Positions 17,705-26,399 are shown, counted from the stretch's first letter. The stretch is 64,000 nt of DNA from an uncultured Collinsella sp. (GCA_937950325.1 CALFDJ010000038.1:84142-148141), one strand, 5' to 3'. A program made the numbers and translations. The notes: generated by a model from the sequence alone, not told the origin.

Positions 17705-18268
17705 ATGCCTACCATTTCTACCGCCGACTTCAAGAACGGCCTCGGTCTCCGCATTAAGGACAAGGTCTACACCATCGTCGAGTTCCAGCATGTCAAGCCG
17801 GGCAAGGGCGGCGCGTTCGTGCGCTACAAGACCCGCGACATCAAGAGCGGCCGCGTCGTCGAGAACACCTGCAACGCTGGCACCAAGTTCGAGAGCGTTA
17901 TGCTCACCACCCGTGAGTTCCAGTACCTCTACAACGATGGCGCCGACTACATCTTCATGGACAATGAGACCTATGAGCAGGTTCCCGTTCCCGAGGACAT
18001 GGTGGGCGAGAACTCCAAGTGGCTGCGCGAGAACGACATCTGCCAGCTGCTCTTCGCCGACGATGAGCTCATGGGCGTGACGCCGCCGATGTTCATCGAG
18101 ACCACCATCGTCCAGACCGACCCGGGCTTTAAGGGCGACACCGTCCAGGGTTCCACCAAGCCGGCCACGATTGACACCGGCGCTGTCATCCAGGTCCCCA
18201 TGTACCTCAACGAGGGCGAGGTCATCAAGGTTGACACCCGCGACGGCAAGTTCGTCTCCCGCGTCTAG
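17705..18268 (+). CDS. efp: Translation elongation factor P
   Basis: EF-P binds the ribosome between the P and E sites and relieves stalling at polyproline. The 187-residue protein has the expected three beta-barrel domains. The N-terminal domain shows FKNGLGLRIKDKVYTIVEFQ, and its modifiable loop reads KPGKGGAFVRYK, with lysine at the modified position. The C-terminal signature KVDTRDGKFVSRV is intact. A longer reading from 17672 is rejected because GAAAGGT precedes the ATG at 17705. It heads a run of genes that continues through recN. Confidence 0.96.
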   Translation: MPTISTADFKNGLGLRIKDKVYTIVEFQHVKPGKGGAFVRYKTRDIKSGRVVENTCNAGTKFESVMLTTREFQYLYNDGADYIFMDNETYEQVPVPEDMVGENSKWLRENDICQLLFADDELMGVTPPMFIETTIVQTDPGFKGDTVQGSTKPATIDTGAVIQVPMYLNEGEVIKVDTRDGKFVSRV

Positions 18269-18292
18269 CAACCAACTCTTCTAGGAGGACTC

Positions 18293-18655
18293 ATGCCCCA
18301 GGAAATCAAGATTGACGGCATCGGCATTTCGCCCGATGTTCTGACCGCCATCGTCTCGCGCGCCGTGTCGGATGTCGAGGGCATCGCCTCCGTTGGCGTC
18401 AAGGACCTTGCCACCAACCTTGTCTCCATGATGCTCTCGTCCAAGGCCCCGGCTTCCGAGCCGGCGGTCGAGGCCGAGGTCGTCGGCGACAAGCTCGCAC
18501 TCACCGTGCGTGTCGTGGTGTTCTTTGGCTATCCGTTCAAGAAACTCGCCGAGGCCGTTCGCGCCGCCGTGGTCGCCGCCATCGATGCTCAGGTGGGCGT
18601 CGAGGTCGAGCGCGTTGACGTTTGCATCGATGGCCTCGTTTTCCCCAAGGAGTAA
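18293..18655 (+). CDS. Asp23/Gls24 family envelope stress protein
   Basis: A 120-residue member of the Asp23 (DUF322) family, whose members associate with the membrane and are linked to cell-wall homeostasis. Typical features are the N-terminal ISPDVLTAIVSRAVSDVEGI and the central hydrophobic strand LTVRVVVFFGYPFKKLAEAVR. GGAGG precedes the ATG. The gene lies between efp and nusB, the usual place for this family (YqhY) in Firmicutes and actinobacteria. Confidence 0.87.
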   Translation: MPQEIKIDGIGISPDVLTAIVSRAVSDVEGIASVGVKDLATNLVSMMLSSKAPASEPAVEAEVVGDKLALTVRVVVFFGYPFKKLAEAVRAAVVAAIDAQVGVEVERVDVCIDGLVFPKE

Positions 18656-18658
18656 CCT

Positions 18659-19243
18659 TTGAGCCTTAAGGTTTATCGCGGGCGTACGCTTGCCCGCAGT
18701 CAGGCGCTGCAGCTGCTGTTCCAGGCCGAGGCCACGGACAGTCCGCTCGAGCGCGTCCTCGAGGGCGATTTCCTGATCTCGAAGGGTCCCCTCGACCCCT
18801 ATGCGCTGGAGCTTTGCCGCGGTGCCTACGAGCATATCGACCGCATCGACTGCGCTCTGCGCGCCGTTGCCAAGAACTGGGATCTTATGCGCATGCCCGG
18901 CGCCGACCGCAATCTGCTGCGTATCGCCGTTTACGAGATGCGTTTCCTCACCGACGAGGAGGTCTCGGACGCCATCGTGATCAACGAGGCTGTCGAGCTT
19001 GCCAAGGCCTATGGCACCGACCAGTCCGCGTCGTTCGTCAACGGCGTGCTGGGCAAGATCGCTCGCAGCGAGGAGCTGCCGGGCGAGGACCTGTACCAGG
19101 AGCTGCTAGCCGAAGATCGCGCCCGCGAGGAGGCCCAGGCTGCCGAGGCTGCCGCAAAGGTTGCGGTTGCTCAGGCTGAGGCTGGCGTGCTGGCCGAGGA
19201 TGCGGATGCCGCCGGGGCTGACATCGACTCCGTCGAGGAGTAG
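18659..19243 (+). CDS. nusB: Transcription antitermination factor NusB
   Basis: NusB, with NusE (ribosomal protein S10), binds boxA RNA and supports rRNA transcription. The 194-residue protein starts at a TTG with AAGGAG at a good distance and contains the diagnostic ARSQALQLLFQAE, DRNLLRIAVYEMRF, INEAVELAKAYG and SFVNGVLGKIAR. The last 45 residues are an Ala/Glu-rich extension beyond the normal NusB fold, probably disordered. It lies three bases upstream of xseB. Confidence 0.93.
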   Translation: MSLKVYRGRTLARSQALQLLFQAEATDSPLERVLEGDFLISKGPLDPYALELCRGAYEHIDRIDCALRAVAKNWDLMRMPGADRNLLRIAVYEMRFLTDEEVSDAIVINEAVELAKAYGTDQSASFVNGVLGKIARSEELPGEDLYQELLAEDRAREEAQAAEAAAKVAVAQAEAGVLAEDADAAGADIDSVEE

Positions 19244-19245
19244 TC

Positions 19246-19485
19246 ATGCCAGAGGGTTCTGTCCGTAACTTCGACGAGATCTCGGACCGCTTGGACCAGA
19301 TTATCGCTACCGTTCGCTCCAAGGATACCTCCTTGGAGCGTTCGCTCGATTTGTTTGACGAGGCGATTGAGCTGGGCTCCCGCGCGGTCGATATGGTCGA
19401 CAAGTTTGAGTTGACGCCGCGTGAGGCCGACAAGCTCGAGCAGGAATACGATGAGGATGCGGCAAACGAATCCCAGGATAGCTAG
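19246..19485 (+). CDS. xseB: Exodeoxyribonuclease VII small subunit
   Basis: XseB joins XseA to form the exonuclease that degrades single-stranded DNA into oligonucleotides. The 79-residue protein shows NFDEISDRLDQIIATVRS and SLERSLDLFDEAIELGSR, the family core. The C-terminus is acidic. The gene follows nusB by two bases. The large-subunit gene, often next door, is not in this window and must lie elsewhere. Confidence 0.88.
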   Translation: MPEGSVRNFDEISDRLDQIIATVRSKDTSLERSLDLFDEAIELGSRAVDMVDKFELTPREADKLEQEYDEDAANESQDS

Positions 19486-19520
19486 GCCGCATTTCCGGAT
19501 ACGAATGGTTGATGGCATTC

Positions 19521-20324
19521 ATGAAACGCGTGCGTCTTGATGACGAACTGATTTCACAGGGCATCTGCGCCGATCGCGCGGATGCCCTTCGCACTCTTAT
19601 GGCCGGCTTGGTCTCGAGTGGCGGCGAGCGCTTGACTTCGCCGGGCCTTAAGGTGATCCCAGGCCTGCCGCTGCACGTGAAGGGGCGCATTCCCTATGTT
19701 GGCCGCGGCGGACTTAAGCTCGAAGGTGCGCTTGATGCTTTTGGCATCAATCCGACGGGCCTTGCCTGTCTGGATGTGGGCTGCTCTACCGGCGGCTTTA
19801 CCGATTGTCTGCTCAAGCGCGGAGCTGCGACCGTTGTCTCGGTGGACGTGGGTCGCGCCCAGTTCGATTGGTCGTTGCGTCAGGACGATCGCGTGATGCT
19901 GCATGAGCGCACAAACGGGACGCAGCTGCCTGAGCTTGGCTATGCCGGCGCCATCGACCTGGCTGTGTGTGATGTCTCGTTTACCAGCATCGCGAACATT
20001 ATCGATGCGGTGCTGGCGTGCCTGGCGCCTACGGGTGCATTCTGCACGCTCGTAAAGCCGCAGTTTGAGGCTCCGGCGGCGCTGGTGGGCGAGGGCGGCA
20101 TCGTGACCGATCCCGCCGTGCGCCGCGATACACTCGTGGCGGCGGTTGAACTCTTTGCTGCCAAGGGCCTCTTCCCGGTCGATGTGTGCGTGTCACCCAT
20201 TCATGGTGCCAAGGGCAACGTTGAGTTTTTCCTGTACGGCACGAGATTTGACCCCGGCGACCGCTCGCAAGACGAGCTGCAATTCCAGGTATCGGTTATG
20301 AGCGAGAAAGCTGCAATGCTATGA
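19521..20324 (+). CDS. tlyA: TlyA family rRNA 2'-O-methyltransferase
   Basis: TlyA-type enzymes combine an N-terminal S4 RNA-binding domain (MKRVRLDDELISQGICADR) with an FtsJ-like methyltransferase, and in mycobacteria they methylate 16S and 23S rRNA. The SAM-binding motif LACLDVGCSTGGFTDCLLKR, the KDKE-type residues in GRGGLKLEGAL and CDVSFTSI, and TLVKPQFEA are all present. The start at 19521 fits family N-termini; ATG at 19512 and TTG at 19509 in frame are alternatives. It is coupled by ATGA to nadK, the classic xseB-tlyA-nadK-recN order. Confidence 0.9.
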   Translation: MKRVRLDDELISQGICADRADALRTLMAGLVSSGGERLTSPGLKVIPGLPLHVKGRIPYVGRGGLKLEGALDAFGINPTGLACLDVGCSTGGFTDCLLKRGAATVVSVDVGRAQFDWSLRQDDRVMLHERTNGTQLPELGYAGAIDLAVCDVSFTSIANIIDAVLACLAPTGAFCTLVKPQFEAPAALVGEGGIVTDPAVRRDTLVAAVELFAAKGLFPVDVCVSPIHGAKGNVEFFLYGTRFDPGDRSQDELQFQVSVMSEKAAML

Positions 20325-21181
20325 AGGTCTTTCTGGTTCCCAATTATTACAAGCAAGAGGCGGTCGAGAGCGGCTTGATGCTCGAGCTTTGGCTGACGCG
20401 CCAGGGCTATGAAGTCGCATGGGCTGCCGACCAGCGATCGAAGATTCAAAGCACGCCTGATATTGATGGCTCCGATCTAGTCATTACGCTCGGCGGGGAC
20501 GGTACGTTGCTGCGCGCTGCCCGCATCCTCAACCATCGCGAGATTCCTATCCTCGGTCTTTCCTATGGTCACCTGGGCTTTTTAACTGCTGCGAGTCCCG
20601 AGGAGCGCGACATTCTGCAGGTCGTAAGCGACGCCCTGTCCGGCGAGCTGCATGTGAGCCGTCGCGCCACCATCGCTGCGGATATCGTGTCCGTGCGCGA
20701 AGACGGTACGAAGGATGTCGTGCGCACGTTCGCCCTCAACGACATGGCGCTCACGCGCGGCCCCCTGTCCGATATGGTCGAGTTTGACATCACGGTGTCC
20801 GGCCACCATATCGATCGCCTGCGTGGCGACGGCGTGGTCGTGTCCACGGCGACCGGCTCCACTGGCTATGCACTATCCGCAGGCGGCCCCATCGTGAGCC
20901 CCGACTATACGGGCATGGTCTGCGTACCCATTGCGCCGCACACCATTCAGGCTCGTGCCTTTTTGACTTCGCCGAGTGATGTCGTCGAGATCTTTATGTC
21001 TGATGACCGTCCGAGTGTTCCGGCGATTGCTATCGATGGACAGTTTATTACCTGCGACGGCACCGTTGAGAGCGTGGCTGTGCGCCGCGGGCCCGGAGAT
21101 GTGCTGCTCCTCGATTACGGCCCCGAGAGCTTCTATAACTCGGTGAGCCGCGTTTTCTACGGAGTCCGTCATGATCGATGA
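20321..21181 (+). CDS. nadK: NAD kinase (ATP-NAD kinase)
   Basis: NadK phosphorylates NAD to NADP, the only route to NADP. The 286-residue protein has the catalytic GGDGTLLRAAR motif, YGHLGFLTAA, the NAD-binding ALNDMALTRG and the second glycine-rich STATGSTGYALSAGGPIV. Length is typical. It overlaps tlyA by four bases and recN by eleven, so this stretch is a single translationally coupled block. Confidence 0.95.
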   Translation: MKVFLVPNYYKQEAVESGLMLELWLTRQGYEVAWAADQRSKIQSTPDIDGSDLVITLGGDGTLLRAARILNHREIPILGLSYGHLGFLTAASPEERDILQVVSDALSGELHVSRRATIAADIVSVREDGTKDVVRTFALNDMALTRGPLSDMVEFDITVSGHHIDRLRGDGVVVSTATGSTGYALSAGGPIVSPDYTGMVCVPIAPHTIQARAFLTSPSDVVEIFMSDDRPSVPAIAIDGQFITCDGTVESVAVRRGPGDVLLLDYGPESFYNSVSRVFYGVRHDR

Positions 21182-22799
21182 GCTGCAGGTTTCTAACATT
21201 GCACTCATTCGCGAGGCGACGCTGGTTCCGAGCGCGGGCCTAACGGTTCTGACCGGAGAAACCGGCGCCGGCAAGACCGCGCTGCTCTCGGCCCTCAAGC
21301 TTATTTTGGGCGAGCGCGCGGATTCTTCGACGGTGCGCGAGGGCGAGGCGCTTGCTAGCGTTGAGGCGCGGCTGTTCGACGGTCCACACGACACGGAGGG
21401 TTTCACGGTCCAGCGTAGCCTTTCTGCCGAGGGCCGCAGCCGCGTGAAGATTGACGGCCGCATCGCCAGTGTGCGCGAGCTTTCGGAGCGCGTTGGCGTG
21501 ATGATGGATCTGTGCGGCCAGCACGAGCACCAGCGCTTGCTCGATCCGGCGCATCACGTTGCGATGGTCGATGCCTGGGCGGGGCGCTCTGCGCTTGAGG
21601 CGCTGGATGTGTACCGCGCCTGCTTTAAAGCCTCGCGCGCGGCTGCCAAGGAGGTCCGTCGCGTCGAGGAGGCCTCGCGTGCGCAGGGGAGTCGCGTCGA
21701 GGAAGCGCGTTTTGCCCTCGAGCGCATCGGCGAGGTCGACCCCAAGCCAGGCGAGTATGAGGAACTCGAGGAACTGCTGCCGCGCTCCGAACATGCCGAG
21801 GTACTGGTTGCCACAGCTAATGATGCCCATGCATCGCTTGCCTCTGAAGGGGGAGCGCTCGATGCCGTGAACAGTGCCGTGGCGGAGCTTTCCCGAATGG
21901 CTACCGTCGATCGCAAACTGGGCGACATTGCCGATGCACTTTCGGATGCCTGCATCTCTCTTGAGGATTGCGCGAACGAGCTTCGTTCCTATCGCGATGG
22001 GGTCGCCTTCGATCCTCGCGAGCTCGCTCGCATGCGCGAGCGGTATTCCGACCTCAAGGGCCTGCTGCGTCAGTGGGGTCCGACCATGGACGATGTCTTT
22101 GCCATGCGCGACCGCTCACAAGAGCTGCTGTCGCTGGTCGATGATGGCGATGAACAGATCAAAAAGGCGCGTGAGGCACTCGGGAGCGCCGAGCGCGAGC
22201 TGTTCGCTGCTGCTAGGGCACTTAAGCGCGCTCGCAATACGGCGGCCCCGCGCTTCTGCCACGAGGTCGGCCGCCAGATGGCTCGCTTGGAGATGGGCGG
22301 TGCCGAGCTCGTCTGGGAGTCGCGCGATCTTCCCCGTGCTGAGTGGACGCCCGTTGGTCCTTCGAGCTACGAGCTGCTATACCGCAGCGGTGCCGGCTTG
22401 ACGCCACGTCCCCTGCGCCGCATTGCGTCGGGCGGCGAGCTCAGCCGCGTCATGCTGGCAAGCAAGGTCGTCCTCGGTAACGCGGACGGTGTTGATACGC
22501 TGGTGTTTGACGAGGTCGATGCTGGTGTCGGTGGCTCCACGGCGCGTGCGCTCGCGGGCGTGCTGGCAGATCTCGCCGCTATGCATCAGGTGATTGTCGT
22601 AACACACCTGGCGCAGGTTGCGGTTATGGCCGACAAGCACTACGTGGTCAGTAAAGAGCCCGGCGACGTTCCCCAGACGCATCTGGATGAGGTGGCTGGG
22701 GATGCTCGCACTGCCGAGATTGCCCGCATGCTCAGCGGCGACCAATCGGAGGCAAGTCTTGCGCATGCCAAGCAGATGCTTGAAGAAGCTCGAGGTTAG
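21171..22799 (+). CDS. recN: DNA repair protein RecN
   Basis: RecN is an SMC-like ATPase that acts early in double-strand break repair. The 542-residue protein has an N-terminal Walker A (LTGETGAGKTALLSAL), a central coiled coil of about 200 residues, the ABC signature RIASGGELSRVMLA, Walker B DTLVFDEVDAGVGG and the H-loop VIVVTHLAQVA. Length matches the family. It is the last gene of the efp-recN block and is followed by a hairpin terminator. Confidence 0.95.
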   Translation: MIDELQVSNIALIREATLVPSAGLTVLTGETGAGKTALLSALKLILGERADSSTVREGEALASVEARLFDGPHDTEGFTVQRSLSAEGRSRVKIDGRIASVRELSERVGVMMDLCGQHEHQRLLDPAHHVAMVDAWAGRSALEALDVYRACFKASRAAAKEVRRVEEASRAQGSRVEEARFALERIGEVDPKPGEYEELEELLPRSEHAEVLVATANDAHASLASEGGALDAVNSAVAELSRMATVDRKLGDIADALSDACISLEDCANELRSYRDGVAFDPRELARMRERYSDLKGLLRQWGPTMDDVFAMRDRSQELLSLVDDGDEQIKKAREALGSAERELFAAARALKRARNTAAPRFCHEVGRQMARLEMGGAELVWESRDLPRAEWTPVGPSSYELLYRSGAGLTPRPLRRIASGGELSRVMLASKVVLGNADGVDTLVFDEVDAGVGGSTARALAGVLADLAAMHQVIVVTHLAQVAVMADKHYVVSKEPGDVPQTHLDEVAGDARTAEIARMLSGDQSEASLAHAKQMLEEARG

Positions 22800-22817
22800 G
22801 TCGTATCAGCGGTGTTG

Positions 22818-22853
22818 GTGGGACAAAATAGACTGATATTTTTGTCCCACTAC
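22818..22853. terminator. Bidirectional hairpin between recN and rpiR-type gene
   Basis: GTGGGACAAAA pairs perfectly with TTTTGTCCCAC around an eleven-base loop. The A and T runs sit inside the stem, so the structure could end transcription from both convergent genes. Confidence 0.65.
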
Positions 22854-22858
22854 GCGTT

Positions 22859-23716
22859 TTACTCCACAACCTTATCCGGCTGGATGAGCTCTTCGTAGTA
22901 GCTGATATGCTCGCGGGCGTCTTCGATTTCGGGCAGCAGGAAGTTGTAGATGACCTCGATGATCATCGTGGCGCTCATCTTGGAGAACGCGAAGTCGCCC
23001 GTTGTCAGTAGTGCTTCGTGGTTGACGGTATTAAAGGTGTAGTCTGCCAGGCGCGCGAGTGGGGATTTGCTGTCGCTGCTGATGACGACTACGGTTGCGC
23101 CGCAGTCGCGAGCCGCTTTTGCCATGCGATTCAGTCGGCGCGATTTGCCGGAGTTTGAGATTAGCACGATGACGTCACCCGGGCGCAACGTGAGCGCAAA
23201 GCCGATTGATGTCTCGCTAATGGTACTCGTCATGCAGCGCAGGCCCAGCTGCGAAAACTTAAATGTCGCGTCGAGCGCGACCGCGTTTGTATTGCCCACG
23301 GCGGCGAACTCAATAACGCCGGCATTCTTAAGCGCGTGTACAACTGCGGCCAACGTGTCGTGATCAATGCCGTCGATGGTCGCATTAAGCTCACTCACCT
23401 TGGCGGCGAGGATATTTTTAAGGCTCTGCTCCATGTTGTCGAGTGAGACCTCGTCGGTCAGGCCCTCGTTGCGCTGACTCTCTAAGTCGCGCGCCAACGA
23501 AAACTGAAAGCTGCGGAAGCTGCCAAAGCCCAGCTTGCGGCAGAAACGCGAAACGGTCGCCTCGGACGTGGCGGCAGCGCGCGAGAGCTGAGCGGCCGTG
23601 AGGCGTGGCGCCTCGGACTGGTGCTCCAATATATAGTCGACAATGCGCTGCTCGGACTCGCTGTATCCCTGATGGGTACTAATGAGGGAAAGTGCGCTCT
23701 TGCTACTATCGGTCAT
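22859..23716 (-). CDS. MurR/RpiR family transcriptional regulator
   Basis: The 285-residue protein has the RpiR helix-turn-helix domain (EATVSRFCRKLGFGSFRSFQ) and a C-terminal SIS sugar-phosphate isomerase-like domain (VIVLISNSGKSRRLNRMAKAA). Such regulators sense phosphosugars. The ATG at 23716 follows AGGAGCC; reading further upstream to 23764 has no such site. It is divergent from the fructose PTS permease, whose upstream region holds palindromic sites, so I infer that it controls that operon and probably itself. Confidence 0.87.
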   Translation of the reverse strand: MTDSSKSALSLISTHQGYSESEQRIVDYILEHQSEAPRLTAAQLSRAAATSEATVSRFCRKLGFGSFRSFQFSLARDLESQRNEGLTDEVSLDNMEQSLKNILAAKVSELNATIDGIDHDTLAAVVHALKNAGVIEFAAVGNTNAVALDATFKFSQLGLRCMTSTISETSIGFALTLRPGDVIVLISNSGKSRRLNRMAKAARDCGATVVVISSDSKSPLARLADYTFNTVNHEALLTTGDFAFSKMSATMIIEVIYNFLLPEIEDAREHISYYEELIQPDKVVE

Positions 23717-23988
23717 GGATGGCTCCTGGTTGGCATGAAAATCTAGCTTGATTTGCAATGCCATAGTATACGGGCATTTTCAATTACAAGATACACCTTG
23801 CCGTTTCAAGTGTTGATGGTAAACTTTCACTTGCCGTTTACGGTTATGAAAGAACCTTTCACCGGAGAATTGCGCCTTGTCTCTTCTCACGCGGACGGTA
23901 GGTTGGTATCTTTCAAGTGTGGAAAAACGCGCATCGAAGCGCGTGTAGGGGAGCGCCCGCGGGCGCTGTACTCAAGAAGGAGGGACAC
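23717..23988. promoter_or_regulatory. Divergent control region between the RpiR-type gene and fruA
   Basis: This 272-base gap has no gene. It holds a TGAAAG/CTTTCA palindrome (23847-23861), a CAAGTG...CACTTG inverted pair near 23808-23833 and another CAAGTG near 23915. A strong ribosome site, AAGGAGG, lies before fruA. I see no clear consensus promoter. Confidence 0.5.
23847..23861. promoter_or_regulatory. Candidate RpiR-family operator palindrome
   Basis: TGAAAG-AAC-CTTTCA is a perfect six-base inverted repeat with a three-base spacer, in the middle of the divergent region. TGAAA/TTTCA half-sites are reported for several RpiR-type regulators, so this is the best candidate site. Confidence 0.45.
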
Positions 23989-25992
23989 ATGGCTAAGTTT
24001 GACATCATCGCCGCGACCGGTTGCCCGACCGGCATTGCGCACACCTTCATGGCGAAGGAGGCGCTGGAGAAGGCTGCTGCCGAGCGAGGTCTGACCATAA
24101 AGGTCGAGACTCATGGCCAGGTCGGCGTCGAGAACGAGCTCACCAAGAGCGAGATCGCCGGTGCCAAGGCCGTCGTTGTCGCAGCCGATAAGGATGTCCA
24201 GGCTGAGCGTTTCGCCGGTAAGCCCATGGTTTCCGTTGGTGTTTCCAAGGCCCTGTCTGTCGAGGCTGCTGGTAAGCTGATCGACCGCGCGCTCGCCGCC
24301 AAGGGCGACGACACGGTTGCCGCTGCCGCCGATGTCGAGGACGAGGTCGAGGAGAAGGAGTCCATCGGTCACGTCATCTACAAGCACCTCATGAACGGCG
24401 TCAGCCACATGCTGGTCTTCGTCGTTGCCGGTGGTGTTCTGACCGCCATTTCGTTCCTGTGGGGCATCACGTCCTTTGATTCGACGGCTGCCGACTACAA
24501 CAGCTTTGCCGCGATGCTCAAGATTATCGGCGGTATCGCCATGAACCTCATGGTTCCGGTGCTCTCCGCTTACATCGCCGAGTCCATCGGCAAGCGCCCG
24601 GCGCTCGTCCCCGGTTTCGTCGCCGGTATGATTTCCATCCAGGGCTTGCCTGTTAACGCCGATACCGGCATGATCGACGCCGGTGGCGCAGGTGTGGGCT
24701 TTGGCTTCCTAGGCGGCATCGTCGGCGGCTTCCTCGCTGGCTATGTCATCCTGCTGCTCGAGAAGGTTTTCTCTAAAATTCCTGCGAGCCTTAATGGCCT
24801 GAAGGCAATCTTCCTGTATCCGCTGTGCTCTACCGCCATCGTCGGTCTGGTCATGCTCGGTATTTCCGGCCCCATGGCTGCCATTAACCAGGGCATGATG
24901 GATTTCCTGCAGAGCCTCGGTAACTCCGGTCCGGTGATCCTTGGCCTGGCCATCGGCTGCATGTGCGCCTTTGATATGGGCGGCCCGGTCAACAAGGCTG
25001 CTTACGCTACTGGCACCTTCCTGCTCGGTACCGCTCTCGAAGCTGGCGTCGGCACCGAGACCTACAACTTCGGCACCAACTTCATGGCTGCCGTCTCCGC
25101 CGCTTGCATCGTTCCGCCGCTGATCACCACCTTCGCCGTCGTTGTCGGCAAGAAGTACTTCAGCCAGGAGGATCATGACGCCGGTATCGTCAACCTCATC
25201 CTTGGTTGCACCCACATCACCGAGGGCGCCATTCCGTTCATGACCAAGAACATCTGGCCCGTTATGCCCATCATGATGCTCGGTTCTTCCATCGCTTCCA
25301 TCTTGACCATCTTCTTCAACGTTCACGATCCGGCGCCTCACGGCGGCTTCCTGGTCCTGCCCGTTGTCGAGAACGGTCCGCTGTGGGTCCTCGCGATCCT
25401 CATCGGCGCTGTGGTCGGTGGCATCCTGTTCGTGGCCTTCAAGAAGTACGACTTCGAGAAGAACCAGAAGCCCGCTCCTGCAACCAAGCCGGTTGAGGCC
25501 CCCAAGGCCGCTGCCGTCGAGGCCCCCAAGGCCGAGGCTGCTGACTTCGTGAAGGTCGAGAACGTCTTTGTCGCCGAGGACTTCGCTTCTCGTGACGAGG
25601 CTCTGAGCTTCGTTTCCAACCAGGCTGTCAAGGCCGGTATCGCCAGCGACGCCGACGCCGTGATGAACGCCTTCCTGGCCCGCGAGGCCGAGGGCACCAC
25701 GGGCATGATGGAGGGCTTCGCCATCCCGCATGCCAAGTCCGACGCCATTACCGAGGCTGCCGTCATCGTCGTCAAGGACGAGTCCGGCGTGACCGGTTGG
25801 GACACCATGGACGGCGCTCCCGTCAACGTTGCCATCGCCCTGCTCATCCCGGGCGCTCAGGCTGGAACCACGCACCTCAAGATCCTGTCCAAGGTCGCCG
25901 AGGCGCTTATGGACGAGGACTTCCGTGCCACCGTCAAGGGTTCCACCGACGCCGCCGAGATCGCCAAGACGATCAACGCCCGCCTGGTCTAA
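23989..25992 (+). CDS. fruA: Fructose-specific PTS permease, IIB-IIC-IIA fusion
   Basis: This protein imports fructose and phosphorylates it to fructose 1-phosphate. The 667-residue chain runs IIB (residues 1-100, with phosphorylated Cys in AATGCPTGIAHTFMA), IIC (about 120-475, many membrane helices, with ITEGAIPF), an Ala/Pro/Lys linker and IIA (about 520-667, with the phosphorylated His in GFAIPHAKSD). This B-C-A order differs from the A-B-C of many homologues. The ATG at 23989 has a near-perfect ribosome site. HPr, Enzyme I and 1-phosphofructokinase genes follow. Confidence 0.92.
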   Translation: MAKFDIIAATGCPTGIAHTFMAKEALEKAAAERGLTIKVETHGQVGVENELTKSEIAGAKAVVVAADKDVQAERFAGKPMVSVGVSKALSVEAAGKLIDRALAAKGDDTVAAAADVEDEVEEKESIGHVIYKHLMNGVSHMLVFVVAGGVLTAISFLWGITSFDSTAADYNSFAAMLKIIGGIAMNLMVPVLSAYIAESIGKRPALVPGFVAGMISIQGLPVNADTGMIDAGGAGVGFGFLGGIVGGFLAGYVILLLEKVFSKIPASLNGLKAIFLYPLCSTAIVGLVMLGISGPMAAINQGMMDFLQSLGNSGPVILGLAIGCMCAFDMGGPVNKAAYATGTFLLGTALEAGVGTETYNFGTNFMAAVSAACIVPPLITTFAVVVGKKYFSQEDHDAGIVNLILGCTHITEGAIPFMTKNIWPVMPIMMLGSSIASILTIFFNVHDPAPHGGFLVLPVVENGPLWVLAILIGAVVGGILFVAFKKYDFEKNQKPAPATKPVEAPKAAAVEAPKAEAADFVKVENVFVAEDFASRDEALSFVSNQAVKAGIASDADAVMNAFLAREAEGTTGMMEGFAIPHAKSDAITEAAVIVVKDESGVTGWDTMDGAPVNVAIALLIPGAQAGTTHLKILSKVAEALMDEDFRATVKGSTDAAEIAKTINARLV

Positions 25993-26030
25993 TCCCGCAA
26001 CACGCGAATACCATCGCCCCCTGTATATAA

Positions 26031-26063
26031 GGCGGAGTCCCTCTCCAGGGCCTCCGCCTTTTT
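26031..26063 (+). terminator. Rho-independent terminator after fruA
   Basis: GGCGGAG pairs with CTCCGCC across a 14-base loop that can form a further GAGTCCC-type pairing, and TTTTT follows. Confidence 0.8.
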
Positions 26064-26074
26064 CTACCCCTCCC

Positions 26075-26147
26075 ATAAGTTGCGGTGAAATAGGGACTGT
26101 TTAAACGATTCAACCCCAAATTCAGTCTCTATTTCACCGCAACTTAT
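26075..26147. repeat. 73-base palindromic repeat, copy 1
   Basis: The two 25-base arms (ATAAGTTGCGGTGAAATAGG... and its near-perfect complement ending ATTTCACCGCAACTTAT) flank a 23-base centre. A second copy with the same arms lies at 56811-56881. No coding content is seen. It is MITE- or REP-like. Confidence 0.8.
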
Positions 26148-26253
26148 AAAAGGGCATAGAGGGGGCTACCTATCGAGTCTTTGTCGCGAACAGATCATCA
26201 GCCAGATTTCCGTTTGCACGATATTGCTCTGGACCGACCGAGTTTCCGCAGCC

Positions 26254-26399
26254 TGCTCGCCCACAGGGGCCCGTGCGCGGCCTGTGAGATTTATCGCGAG
26301 TTCCGCACGAGCCGAAGAGCACTTAATGTGCTCTTCGTGCGAGCAGGACTGTAGAGCAGGAAATCTCACAGGCCGCGCACGGGCCCCTGTGGGCGAGCA
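26254..26399. repeat. Large composite palindrome with 39-base perfect arms
   Basis: The left arm (26254-26292) and right arm (26361-26399) are exact reverse complements over 39 bases. Inside lies a copy of the hairpin repeat described at 26300. There is no gene in 26154-26530; this structure accounts for most of it. The rest of the gap shows nothing I can name. Confidence 0.9.
26300..26352 (+). repeat. Hairpin repeat family, copy A
   Basis: The unit has a conserved left flank (GTTCCGCACGAGCCG), a variable stem (here AAGAGCAC/GTGCTCTT with loop TTAAT) and a conserved right flank (CGTGCGAGC..AGGACTGT). Copies B and C at 36039 and 63955 share the flanks but have different stems that still pair. 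Confidence 0.85.

Noticed and set aside
19246..19485. Loss of exonuclease VII because xseA is not next to xseB
   Set aside because: xseA is often elsewhere in the genome; its absence from a 64-kb window is not evidence of loss.
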